Assembly (NCBI GenBank): GCA_938023905.1
Contig: CALJCO010000126.1
Location: forward strand, 1 to 12,594
Length of the DNA stretch: 12,594 nt
Source of the DNA: an uncultured Collinsella sp.
Lineage (GTDB): Bacteria > Actinomycetota > Coriobacteriia > Coriobacteriales > Coriobacteriaceae
Direction of reading: 5' to 3'
The translations under genes and the position numbers were made by a program. Below are positions 7,204 to 12,594 of the stretch, in pieces (the first letter of the stretch is position 1; each line of letters begins with the position of its first letter). The notes below the pieces were generated by a model. It did not search any database, was not told where the DNA came from, and saw only the letters and a program-made list of their open reading frames with translations.

Positions 7204-8141
7204 TGGTTTCTCCCGGGGCAGGTCTTTCCGCCGTTGCGATCGTCGGTCCGACGGCGGTTGGTAAGAGTGATGTTGCCGACCGTTTGGCAGCTCGTCTTTC
7301 GTCCGAAGTGCTGTCGTGCGATGCGATGCAAATCTATCGTGGCATGGACATCGGTACCGCAAAGATGGCGCCCGATGAGTGCACGGCGCCGCTGCGTCTC
7401 GTCGACATTGTAGAGCCGGGTGTGGCATATTCTGCTGCGCTTTATCAGGCCGACGCTCGCGCGCATGTTGAACGTCTCCTTGGTTCGGGTTGCCTCCCGG
7501 TTTTTTGCGGAGGTACGGGGCTGTATCTCAAGGCCGCCCTCGATGAGATGGACTTTCCCTCGGGTGAACTTGAGGACGATCGTCGTGCGGGCTATCAGGT
7601 GCTTGCCGAGCGTATTGGCGAGGAAGAACTGCATGCCTTGCTTGCCGAGCGCGATCCAGAATCGGCTGCTGTTATTCATCCCCATAACGTGCGCCGTGTG
7701 ATTCGTGCGCTCGAGATGTGTGATGATGGTATCTCCTATGCACAGCAAAAAAGTCAGTTTAGTGTTCCGCGCGAGCATTATCATGCCCTATGGTTTGGCC
7801 TGACGCGAAATCGCGAGGTGCTCTACGAGCGCATTAACCTGCGCGTCGATCTGATGTTTGAGCAGGGTCTTGTCGATGAGGTCCGCGGTCTTATGGACCA
7901 GGGGTTGGGGGATGCCCTGACGTCGATGCAGGCAATTGGTTATAAAGAGATCATCGATGCTTTCAATGGCGTGATGAGCATGGATGAGGCTCGCGAACTC
8001 ATTAAGATGCGTTCGCGTCGTTATGCCAAGCGTCAGCTTTCGTGGTTTAAGCGCGATGACCGTATCGTGTGGTTTGATATGGATGAATGTACGATCGATG
8101 AAGTCGTTGAGGATATCGTGCATCGTATTGAGGCTGCCTAA
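7203..8141 (+). CDS. miaA: tRNA dimethylallyltransferase MiaA
   Basis: MiaA transfers a dimethylallyl group from DMAPP to N6 of A37 in tRNAs reading codons that begin with U, making the substrate for MiaB. The 312-residue product is of normal family length. The P-loop is AIVGPTAVGKS (about residues 12-22). Also visible are LSCDAMQIYRGMDIGTAK, the VDI segment, FCGGTGLYLKA, HPHNVRRVIRALE and SMQAIGYKEI, and the C-terminal KMRSRRYAKRQLSWFKRD matches the family's RxYAKRQxTWF motif. ATG 7203 overlaps the miaB stop by one base (TAATG), so the pair is translationally coupled and acts in one pathway. Confidence 0.97.
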   Translation: MVSPGAGLSAVAIVGPTAVGKSDVADRLAARLSSEVLSCDAMQIYRGMDIGTAKMAPDECTAPLRLVDIVEPGVAYSAALYQADARAHVERLLGSGCLPVFCGGTGLYLKAALDEMDFPSGELEDDRRAGYQVLAERIGEEELHALLAERDPESAAVIHPHNVRRVIRALEMCDDGISYAQQKSQFSVPREHYHALWFGLTRNREVLYERINLRVDLMFEQGLVDEVRGLMDQGLGDALTSMQAIGYKEIIDAFNGVMSMDEARELIKMRSRRYAKRQLSWFKRDDRIVWFDMDECTIDEVVEDIVHRIEAA

Positions 8142-9430
8142 TGGCCCGTTTCCCTCTTGTTCCCACGGCACCCGAGCCCGAGCGTGCCATTTTAGTTGGT
8201 GTTGAGTGGCGCGACAATGCATGGCCGCTCGATCGCTCGCTTGATGAGCTGGAGCGTCTTGCCCACACAGCTGGTGCCCAGTGCGTGGCACGCTTGTCGC
8301 AGCGTTTGGTAAAGCCGTATCCTAAATCGTTTATCGGTTCCGGTAAGGTTGAAGAGCTGTGCGGCCTGGTGTATCGCATGGATGCCGATGTCGTTATTTT
8401 TGACGACGACCTGACCCCCTCGCAGCAATCCTATTTGGAGAAAGCCGTGGGCGAGCCGGTAAAGATTATCGATCGTACAGCACTGATCCTGGATATCTTT
8501 GGCCTGCATGCTCAGACGCGTGAGGGACGCCTGCAGGTACAGCTGGCACAGCTTCAATATTTGTTGCCTCGCCTGCGTGGCATGTGGAGCCATCTCGCCA
8601 AGGAGCAGACGCGCGGCGGCATCGGCTCACGTTTTGGTCAGGGCGAAAGTCAGCTCGAGGTCGACCGTCGCCTCATTCGTAATAAGATCGCTGCGCTTCG
8701 TCGTGAGCTCAAGCAGGTTGAACAGCGTCGCGATGTTCAATCTAAGAGCCGCATTGAGTCGCCGGCGTTTCGCGTCGCGTTAGCCGGTTATACCAATGCC
8801 GGTAAATCGACGTTGCTCAATCGTCTGACCGGCTCTACGGTACTTTCGCAGGACAAGCTGTTTGCTACGCTCGACCCTACGACGCGTTCGTATCGCCTGC
8901 CCGGCGGTCGCGGTATGACGATTACCGATACCGTCGGCTTTATTCAAAAGCTGCCGCATGGTCTGGTCGATGCCTTTAAATCGACGCTGTCCGAGGTGTT
9001 GGGTGCCGATCTAATTCTCAAAGTCGTAGATGCGTCTGACGAGGACTATGAGCGGCAGCTGGAGGCTGTCGACCGCGTGCTTGATGAAATCGGCGCCGGA
9101 GAGCGTTTAACGCTGACCGTATTCAATAAAATCGATCTTCTCGATAGCGTTGATCGATTGAGTTTCCGTCGTCGCTATTCGGAAGCCGTTCTGTTCTCGG
9201 CCCAAACGGGCGAGGGGCTCGACGATCTCGTCGATCGCATTGCTCGTGAGGCAGCTGCCACCGATGTGTTGCTCTCCGCTGACATTCCGTATCGCGAGGG
9301 CGCTCTCATCACGCTGGTGCATGAGCAGGGAACCCTTCTGCATGAGGAATATCTCGAGGACGGTGTTCGCATTGTGGCGAAGTTGCCGGCTCGTATTGCA
9401 CCGCGGCTCGAGCGTTATCGCACCGAGTAG
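8141..9430 (+). CDS. hflX: Ribosome-associated GTPase HflX
   Basis: HflX is a GTPase that binds the 50S subunit and splits or rescues stalled ribosomes, often under heat stress. The 429-residue product has an N-terminal HflX domain (SFIGSGKVEEL, VVIFDDDLTPSQQSYLE, DRTALILDIFGLHAQTREGRLQVQLAQLQYLLPRL) and a glycine-rich linker (RGGIGSRFGQGESQLEVDRR). The G domain has G1 GYTNAGKST (216-224), G3 DTVGFIQKLP (from 263) and G4 NKID (about residue 330), and a short C-terminal domain follows. ATG 8141 overlaps the miaA stop as TAATG. In E. coli miaA, hfq and hflX are also near each other. The last 16 bases are shared tail-to-tail with the convergent acyltransferase gene, with no terminator between. 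Confidence 0.97.
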   Translation: MARFPLVPTAPEPERAILVGVEWRDNAWPLDRSLDELERLAHTAGAQCVARLSQRLVKPYPKSFIGSGKVEELCGLVYRMDADVVIFDDDLTPSQQSYLEKAVGEPVKIIDRTALILDIFGLHAQTREGRLQVQLAQLQYLLPRLRGMWSHLAKEQTRGGIGSRFGQGESQLEVDRRLIRNKIAALRRELKQVEQRRDVQSKSRIESPAFRVALAGYTNAGKSTLLNRLTGSTVLSQDKLFATLDPTTRSYRLPGGRGMTITDTVGFIQKLPHGLVDAFKSTLSEVLGADLILKVVDASDEDYERQLEAVDRVLDEIGAGERLTLTVFNKIDLLDSVDRLSFRRRYSEAVLFSAQTGEGLDDLVDRIAREAAATDVLLSADIPYREGALITLVHEQGTLLHEEYLEDGVRIVAKLPARIAPRLERYRTE

Positions 9431-10119
9431 ACGAGCTCCAAAATGCCCAGAATGATGGGCTGATGCAGCAGATAAAAGGGGAGTGCGTGACGTCCAAGGC
9501 TGGCGAGCGCCGGCAGGGGGTTGGCGTAGGCCCAGCTAGGGACGGTCTTATCGATTCCCTGCGCTATGTGTGCGGCGAAGTATCCTGCAAGATACATAAA
9601 GATAAACGGGATGATGGGGTAGTAATCACCTGAGACAAACCCAGGGCTCGGAAATCCCAGCCACGCCAGGTAGGGGACAGGGTAGATCGTTTTGGGGATG
9701 CTCCAGGTGAGGGCGAACAACACAAGGCATAGGGGTATGCCCCATCTCGCCGATATCTTCTTAAGGACGGGATCGGTCAACGCCACGATGCCGGTACATG
9801 CGGCCATGCAGTAGATGATGCCAAAATTAACCGAATCGTCGAATGAGACAAGTGTTGTTGCCAACCAGACGACGAGTGCTGCTAAGGCGTATTTGGCGGC
9901 ACGTTTGATATTGTTGCGCGAAAGGGTACACATCCAACCCGCGATAAACAAAAATACCCAGCTGATGCTGGCGCGCCAGATGTCTTGAAAGACTGACTGG
10001 GTAAACCAGGGCATATCCCAGCCGTACAGGTAGGCGAGATCGTAGCAAGCGTGAAAACCTGCCATAGAAATCATCGTAAACCCGCGGACGGTATCAAAGA
10101 TGGTGATGCGTTTTTGCAT
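9415..10119 (-). CDS. Multipass membrane acyltransferase-like protein (HGSNAT_cat/DUF1624 family)
   Basis: The 234-residue, very hydrophobic protein has about seven membrane segments. The N-terminus RITIFDTVRGFTMISMAGFHACYDL matches the opening of the heparan-alpha-glucosaminide N-acetyltransferase catalytic family (DUF1624), including the conserved Arg-Gly and the His in the first helix. Later blocks NFGIIYCMAACTGIVAL and LGRHALPFYLLHQPIILGILEL are also typical of membrane acyltransferases. The family moves acyl groups onto cell-envelope sugars; no substrate can be named here. The start overlaps the lexA stop as TAATG, with no clear Shine-Dalgarno, so expression probably depends on lexA translation and may share SOS control (inference). 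The 3' end overlaps hflX by 16 nt on the opposite strand. Confidence 0.78.
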   Translation of the reverse strand: MQKRITIFDTVRGFTMISMAGFHACYDLAYLYGWDMPWFTQSVFQDIWRASISWVFLFIAGWMCTLSRNNIKRAAKYALAALVVWLATTLVSFDDSVNFGIIYCMAACTGIVALTDPVLKKISARWGIPLCLVLFALTWSIPKTIYPVPYLAWLGFPSPGFVSGDYYPIIPFIFMYLAGYFAAHIAQGIDKTVPSWAYANPLPALASLGRHALPFYLLHQPIILGILELVYSVR

Positions 10120-10763
10120 TACGAGAACCGGCGCATTAAACCGACAACTTTACCCAAAATAACGGGGTTCGTCGCATAGATAGGCTCCATAGTGTCGTTC
10201 TCGGGCTGCAAGCGCACGCGCCCCTGCTCCTTGTAGAACGTCTTGACGGTCGCTGAACCATCAATCATGGCCACGACAATTTCGCCGTTCATGGCACTCT
10301 TTTGTTCACGGACGATGATGTAATCGCCATTGAAGATGCCGACATTGATCATTGAGCTCCCATGCACCTCAAGGATAAAGGAACCCTGATCAGTGGCGAT
10401 TTCGGTCGGGATAGTAAAAGTGTCTTCGATATTCTGCTCGGCCAGAATGGGAATCCCAGCCGCGACGCGACCAACGAGCGGTAGCGAGACCGTTCCGCGA
10501 GGTGCGGTGGGCTCGTCAGATTTAGAAATTGAGACAGAGGAACCGTCCTCGTTAAAGAGTTCCAGGGCGCGCGGTTTGGTGGCATCGCGCTTGAGTAGCC
10601 CGCGCGCCTCCAGGGCAGAGAGATGGGCGTGCACGGTGCTGGGGGAGGAAAGGCCCACGGCAGAAGCCATCTCGCGCACGCTGGGCGGATAACCCTTCTC
10701 CTGCTGATATTCCTTGATGAAGTCGTAAATTTGCTGCTGACGCTTGGTAATTTTGCGAGCCAT
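10119..10763 (-). CDS. lexA: SOS-response transcriptional repressor LexA
   Basis: LexA represses DNA-damage genes and self-cleaves when RecA filaments form. From ATG 10763 the product has 214 residues. The N-terminal winged helix-turn-helix is MARKITKRQQQIYDFIKEYQ, then YPPSVREMASAVGLSSPSTVHAHLSALEARGLLKRD (residues 25-60). The self-cleavage site is Ala102-Gly103 in GRVAAGIPILA. The catalytic dyad is Ser137 (HGSSM) and Lys174 (ATVK). This start is preferred because GAGAGG lies 8 nt upstream and it gives the standard N-terminus; the longer frame to 10868 would run through the operator boxes. All expected catalytic residues are present. The stop overlaps the following membrane acyltransferase gene. 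The LexA-box cluster just upstream implies autoregulation. Confidence 0.96.
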   Translation of the reverse strand: MARKITKRQQQIYDFIKEYQQEKGYPPSVREMASAVGLSSPSTVHAHLSALEARGLLKRDATKPRALELFNEDGSSVSISKSDEPTAPRGTVSLPLVGRVAAGIPILAEQNIEDTFTIPTEIATDQGSFILEVHGSSMINVGIFNGDYIIVREQKSAMNGEIVVAMIDGSATVKTFYKEQGRVRLQPENDTMEPIYATNPVILGKVVGLMRRFS

Positions 10764-10786
10764 CAGGGCATCCTCTCTACCCATGT

Positions 10787-10800
10787 CAAACAAATGTTCG
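10787..10800. promoter_or_regulatory. LexA box 1
   Basis: CAAAC-AAAT-GTTCG matches the Gram-positive/actinobacterial LexA box CGAAC-N4-GTTCG at 9 of 10 defined positions. It lies 24 nt upstream of the lexA start and 8 nt upstream of the -35 box of the divergent LysM gene promoter. Confidence 0.75.
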
Positions 10801-10808
10801 AATTTTGC

Positions 10809-10836
10809 TTGACAGGAACAACTGTTCGAAGATAAT
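10809..10836 (+). promoter_or_regulatory. Predicted promoter of the LysM gene, with LexA box in its spacer
   Basis: A perfect -35 box TTGACA (10809-10814) and a -10 box GATAAT (10831-10836, 5/6 match) are separated by 16 bases. LexA box 2 fills that spacer, so bound LexA would block RNA polymerase directly. The start of transcription would fall near box 3. Confidence 0.7.
10815..10828. promoter_or_regulatory. LexA box 2
   Basis: GGAAC-AACT-GTTCG matches CGAAC-N4-GTTCG at 9 of 10 positions. It starts exactly 28 bp after box 1 and occupies the -35/-10 spacer of the LysM gene promoter. Confidence 0.85.
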
Positions 10837-10842
10837 AATAAC

Positions 10843-10856
10843 CGAACATTCGTTCT
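10843..10856. promoter_or_regulatory. LexA box 3
   Basis: CGAAC-ATTC-GTTCT matches the consensus at 9 of 10 positions. It starts exactly 28 bp after box 2, near the predicted transcription start of the LysM gene. A much weaker half-match (AACT-GTTCT, 10891-10899) lies further toward the LysM gene and is not counted. Confidence 0.82.
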
Positions 10857-10926
10857 CGCGCTAGACATTTTTGTCCGCGCGGCTTGATAAAACTGTTCTC
10901 AGCAAAACACGCGAGAGGAGAACATG

Positions 10927-11376
10927 ATGAACGCAACGAATATGGTCCAGGGAAACCTCGCCCTTAAGCTCGAGACGCCTGCAGAACCCACTTTTACGGT
11001 TGTTCAGGGTGGCCGCTCCGGCTTTCAGCCTTTGACCGTAAAGCCTGCGCGCAATCAGCAGGCTGTAGTCGCGCCGGCCCGCGTTGCCCTGAAGGTTCCG
11101 ACGATTGTCGCCGTCGCCGTTGCGCTTACGCTCTTCTTTGTCCTCGCTATGTCGGTCTTTAGCGCTCGTCACGCCGCGTATGCCGAGTCCGTTTCCAACA
11201 TTACCTACGAGACCATTCGCGTTCAGCCTGGCGATTCTCTTTGGTCGCTTGCCGAAGAATATCCAATCGAAGGCCTTTCCACGCAAGAGACTTCCGACAT
11301 GATCCGTAACGTCAATCATCTGGAGCATGGTTCGCTCGCCGCCGGTGCGCATCTTAAGGTTCCTGCTCGTTCGTAA
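10927..11376 (+). CDS. LysM-domain membrane protein, probable SOS-induced cell-division inhibitor (YneA/ChiZ-like)
   Basis: The protein of about 149 residues has a cytoplasmic N-terminus (~55 residues), one membrane helix (VPTIVAVAVALTLFFVLAMSVF) and an outside LysM domain (YETIRVQPGDSLWSLAEEY to AGAHLKVPARS) that should bind peptidoglycan. ATG 10927 has the better spacing from AGGAG (10916-10920, 6 nt); the adjacent ATG 10924 is also possible. It is divergent from lexA with LexA boxes in its promoter. That is the arrangement of Bacillus yneA and of Mycobacterium Rv2719c (chiZ), both LysM proteins made on DNA damage that halt division. nrdR follows here as it does in Mycobacterium. Sequence similarity outside LysM is low, so the division-inhibitor role rests on architecture, regulation and synteny. 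A general cell-wall-binding protein is the alternative. Confidence 0.85.
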   Translation: MNATNMVQGNLALKLETPAEPTFTVVQGGRSGFQPLTVKPARNQQAVVAPARVALKVPTIVAVAVALTLFFVLAMSVFSARHAAYAESVSNITYETIRVQPGDSLWSLAEEYPIEGLSTQETSDMIRNVNHLEHGSLAAGAHLKVPARS

Positions 11377-11427
11377 TCATTATCGCGTTGCGCATGGTAC
11401 CCTTGTTATCGTTTAAGAGGAGGTACC

Positions 11428-11871
11428 ATGCGCTGTCCCAAATGCGGCAAGGCACATACCCGCGTCGTTGATTCCCGTATGCAGGAGTCAAATAACACCA
11501 TTAAGCGCCGCCGCGAATGTTGCTCGTGTAACTATCGCTTTACAACGTTCGAGCGATGTGAAGACCCAATCGAGGTCATTAAGTCAGACGGAACCAAGCA
11601 GCGGTTCGATCGCAATAAGCTGCTCGTCGGCTTGATGCGCGCCACCATCAAGCGCGATATCGACACTAAGAAGCTCAATGAGATTATCGACGACATCGAG
11701 GTCGAGTTGCGCTCTCGCACGCTGACGGCCGTCACGTCCCATGAGTTGGGTGACATGGTGCTCAAGCGCTTGGCCAAGATCGACAAGGTGGCCTACATTC
11801 GCTTTGCCTCGGTCTACCGCGATTTCAAAGACGTCGATGAGTTTCTGCAAGAGCTCGACAAGCTAAGGTGA
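11428..11871 (+). CDS. nrdR: Transcriptional repressor NrdR
   Basis: NrdR represses ribonucleotide reductase genes, sensing ATP/dATP through its ATP-cone. The 147-residue length is typical. The N-terminal zinc ribbon has Cys3 and Cys6 (MRCPKCG) and Cys31 and Cys34 (RRRECCSCNYRFTTFE), with the family signature VVDSR. The ATP-cone domain covers about residues 47-137 (IEVIKSDGTKQRFDRNKLLVGLMRA, with ELGDMVLKRLAKIDKVAYIRFASVYRDF near the end). AGGAGGT (11418-11424) gives a strong ribosome-binding site. It follows the LysM gene by 51 nt and precedes dut by 4 nt, grouping deoxynucleotide-supply control with dUTP removal. No NrdR box is seen here, as expected since its targets lie elsewhere. Confidence 0.97.
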   Translation: MRCPKCGKAHTRVVDSRMQESNNTIKRRRECCSCNYRFTTFERCEDPIEVIKSDGTKQRFDRNKLLVGLMRATIKRDIDTKKLNEIIDDIEVELRSRTLTAVTSHELGDMVLKRLAKIDKVAYIRFASVYRDFKDVDEFLQELDKLR

Positions 11872-11875
11872 TTCC

Positions 11876-12319
11876 ATGTCCAACATTACCGTCAACATAA
11901 AGCGTCTCGACCCCACCGTCGAGCTTCCCAAATACGCCCATCCCACCGATGCCGGCTTGGACTTGCGCTCCAATGAGGATTGCGTCTTGAAGCCCTTCGA
12001 ACGCCGTCTGGTCTCTACTGGGCTTGCCATCGCCCTGCCCGATGGCTACGCCGGCTTCGTCCAGCCCCGCAGTGGCTTGGCCATCAAGCAGGGCCTGTCT
12101 ATAGTCAACACGCCGGGCCTCATTGACGCCCACTACCGAGGAGAACTCAAGGTTATCCTCATCAACCTGGATCCCACCAACGACATCCAAATCAACAAAG
12201 GCGACCGCATAGCTCAACTCGTCATTCAAGAAGTCCCCACGGTCAACCTCATAGAAGTAGAAGAACTAGACATAACCGACCGAGGCAAAGGAGGCTTCGG
12301 ATCCAGCGGCGTCGCCTAG
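11876..12319 (+). CDS. dut: Deoxyuridine 5'-triphosphate nucleotidohydrolase (dUTPase)
   Basis: Dut hydrolyses dUTP to dUMP and pyrophosphate, keeping uracil out of DNA and supplying dTMP synthesis. At 147 residues it fits the trimeric dUTPase family, and all five motifs are present: (1) DAGLDLRS, (2) PRSGLAIKQG, (3) GLIDAHYRGELKVILIN with the catalytic Asp, (4) GDRIAQLVI, (5) RGKGGFGSSG at the C-terminus. AAGG (11865-11868) sits 7 nt before the ATG, and the start follows the nrdR stop by 4 nt. The last ~35 codons are rich in ATA, GTA, CTA, GAA, GGA and CGA, unlike the GAG/AAG/ATC usage elsewhere. dCTP deaminase shares the fold, but motif 5 and motif 3 favour dUTPase. Confidence 0.96.
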   Translation: MSNITVNIKRLDPTVELPKYAHPTDAGLDLRSNEDCVLKPFERRLVSTGLAIALPDGYAGFVQPRSGLAIKQGLSIVNTPGLIDAHYRGELKVILINLDPTNDIQINKGDRIAQLVIQEVPTVNLIEVEELDITDRGKGGFGSSGVA

Positions 12320-12336
12320 GGACGCTCTTATCCCTC

Positions 12337-12441
12337 CCGCCCGCCTCTCACACATATCATTCCATGCTCAAACATTCTCGCGTCGCTTCGCTCGCTGCGA
12401 AACTGCGCGTGGAACGATATGTGTGAGAGGCAGGCGGGCGG
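12337..12441. repeat. Long imperfect inverted repeat downstream of dut
   Basis: The left arm 12343-12364 (GCCTCTCACACATATC, one mismatch, then TTCCA) pairs with 12410-12431. A further six pairs (CCGCCC 12337-12342 with GGGCGG 12436-12441) close the base after a 4-nt bulge. The 45-nt interior is rich in repeated TCGC/CGCT units. It may be part of the dut transcription terminator or a dispersed palindromic element; no T-run follows directly. Confidence 0.8.
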
Positions 12442-12470
12442 CTACTCGCTTGAAAAAATATTTACATTCT

Positions 12471-12519
12471 AGTAAGCCAATGCGACAAAGGAACAATCCC
12501 TTTGTCGCATTGGCTTACT
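12471..12519. terminator. Perfect 21-bp hairpin, probable bidirectional terminator
   Basis: The arm at 12471-12491 is the exact reverse complement of 12499-12519, around the 7-nt loop AACAATC. A T-rich stretch (GTATTTAGATTTT) follows on the plus strand, and the opposite side reads T-rich on the minus strand (GAAAAAATATTTACATT as written), so it could stop transcription both ways. It would end the LysM-nrdR-dut transcript. The remaining bases to 12594 show no gene or other signal. Confidence 0.7.
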
Positions 12520-12594
12520 GTATTTAGATTTTCCGGTTTCGCCTTTGAAGGTTCTAGTGGTGGGGAATCTGGTATAGCTGCTAGTACGTAAACG

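Noticed and set aside
10764..10868. N-terminal extension of LexA to 10868
   Set aside because: The extra 35 codons run through the LexA boxes and promoter, and the standard LexA N-terminus with a good ribosome-binding site begins at 10763.
1..12594. CRISPR array, tRNA/rRNA gene, transposase or prophage
   Set aside because: No regularly spaced repeats of CRISPR type, no tRNA- or rRNA-like sequence and no transposase or phage genes were seen; all large frames belong to the listed genes.

Overview
The window looks like part of a high-GC Gram-positive gut bacterium of the Coriobacteriia, most likely Collinsella or a close relative. This is inferred from gene order (recA-recX-rny-GHKL ATPase-spoVS-miaB-miaA-hflX, then lexA divergent from a LysM gene followed by nrdR and dut), from actinobacterial-type LexA boxes, and from codon style (many CGT, CTT, GTT and GCC codons). 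The same core order (recA/recX, miaB, miaA, hflX, lexA, a divergent LysM gene, nrdR) is known around Rv2718c-Rv2737c in Mycobacterium.

Layout. 1-668: 3' part of prmC, cut by the window edge. 671-1807: recA. 1819-2511: recX. 2512-2768: an intergenic region with a strong promoter and a structured leader. 2769-4308: RNase Y, frameshifted at about 3912-3916, most simply by an 11-nt deletion. 4310-5395: a MutL/GHKL-type ATPase of unknown role. 5470-5787: SpoVS. 5833-9430: miaB, miaA and hflX, joined by one-base TAATG overlaps. On the minus strand, lexA (10763-10119) and a membrane acyltransferase (10119-9415) form a coupled pair that runs into the hflX tail. On the plus strand follow a LysM membrane protein (10927-11376), nrdR (11428-11871) and dut (11876-12319). 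The last 275 bases hold two large inverted repeats, the second a perfect 21-bp hairpin that probably acts as a terminator.

How the genes work together. The theme is genome maintenance and RNA handling: recombination and its control (RecA, RecX), the SOS repressor (LexA), a probable SOS division inhibitor (LysM protein), nucleotide-pool control (NrdR, dUTPase), mRNA decay (RNase Y), tRNA A37 modification (MiaA, MiaB) and ribosome rescue (HflX). The best regulatory signal is the lexA/LysM divergent region. Three LexA-type boxes sit at exact 28-bp steps, and the middle one fills the spacer of a good promoter for the LysM gene.

Cautions. The prmC end and the first ~100 codons of recA look clostridial (Oscillospiraceae-like) and do not match the actinobacterial remainder. 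The left end may therefore be an assembly chimera or a real recombination junction inside recA. The RNase Y frameshift may likewise be real or an assembly error. The least-described component is the GHKL ATPase lying between rny and spoVS.
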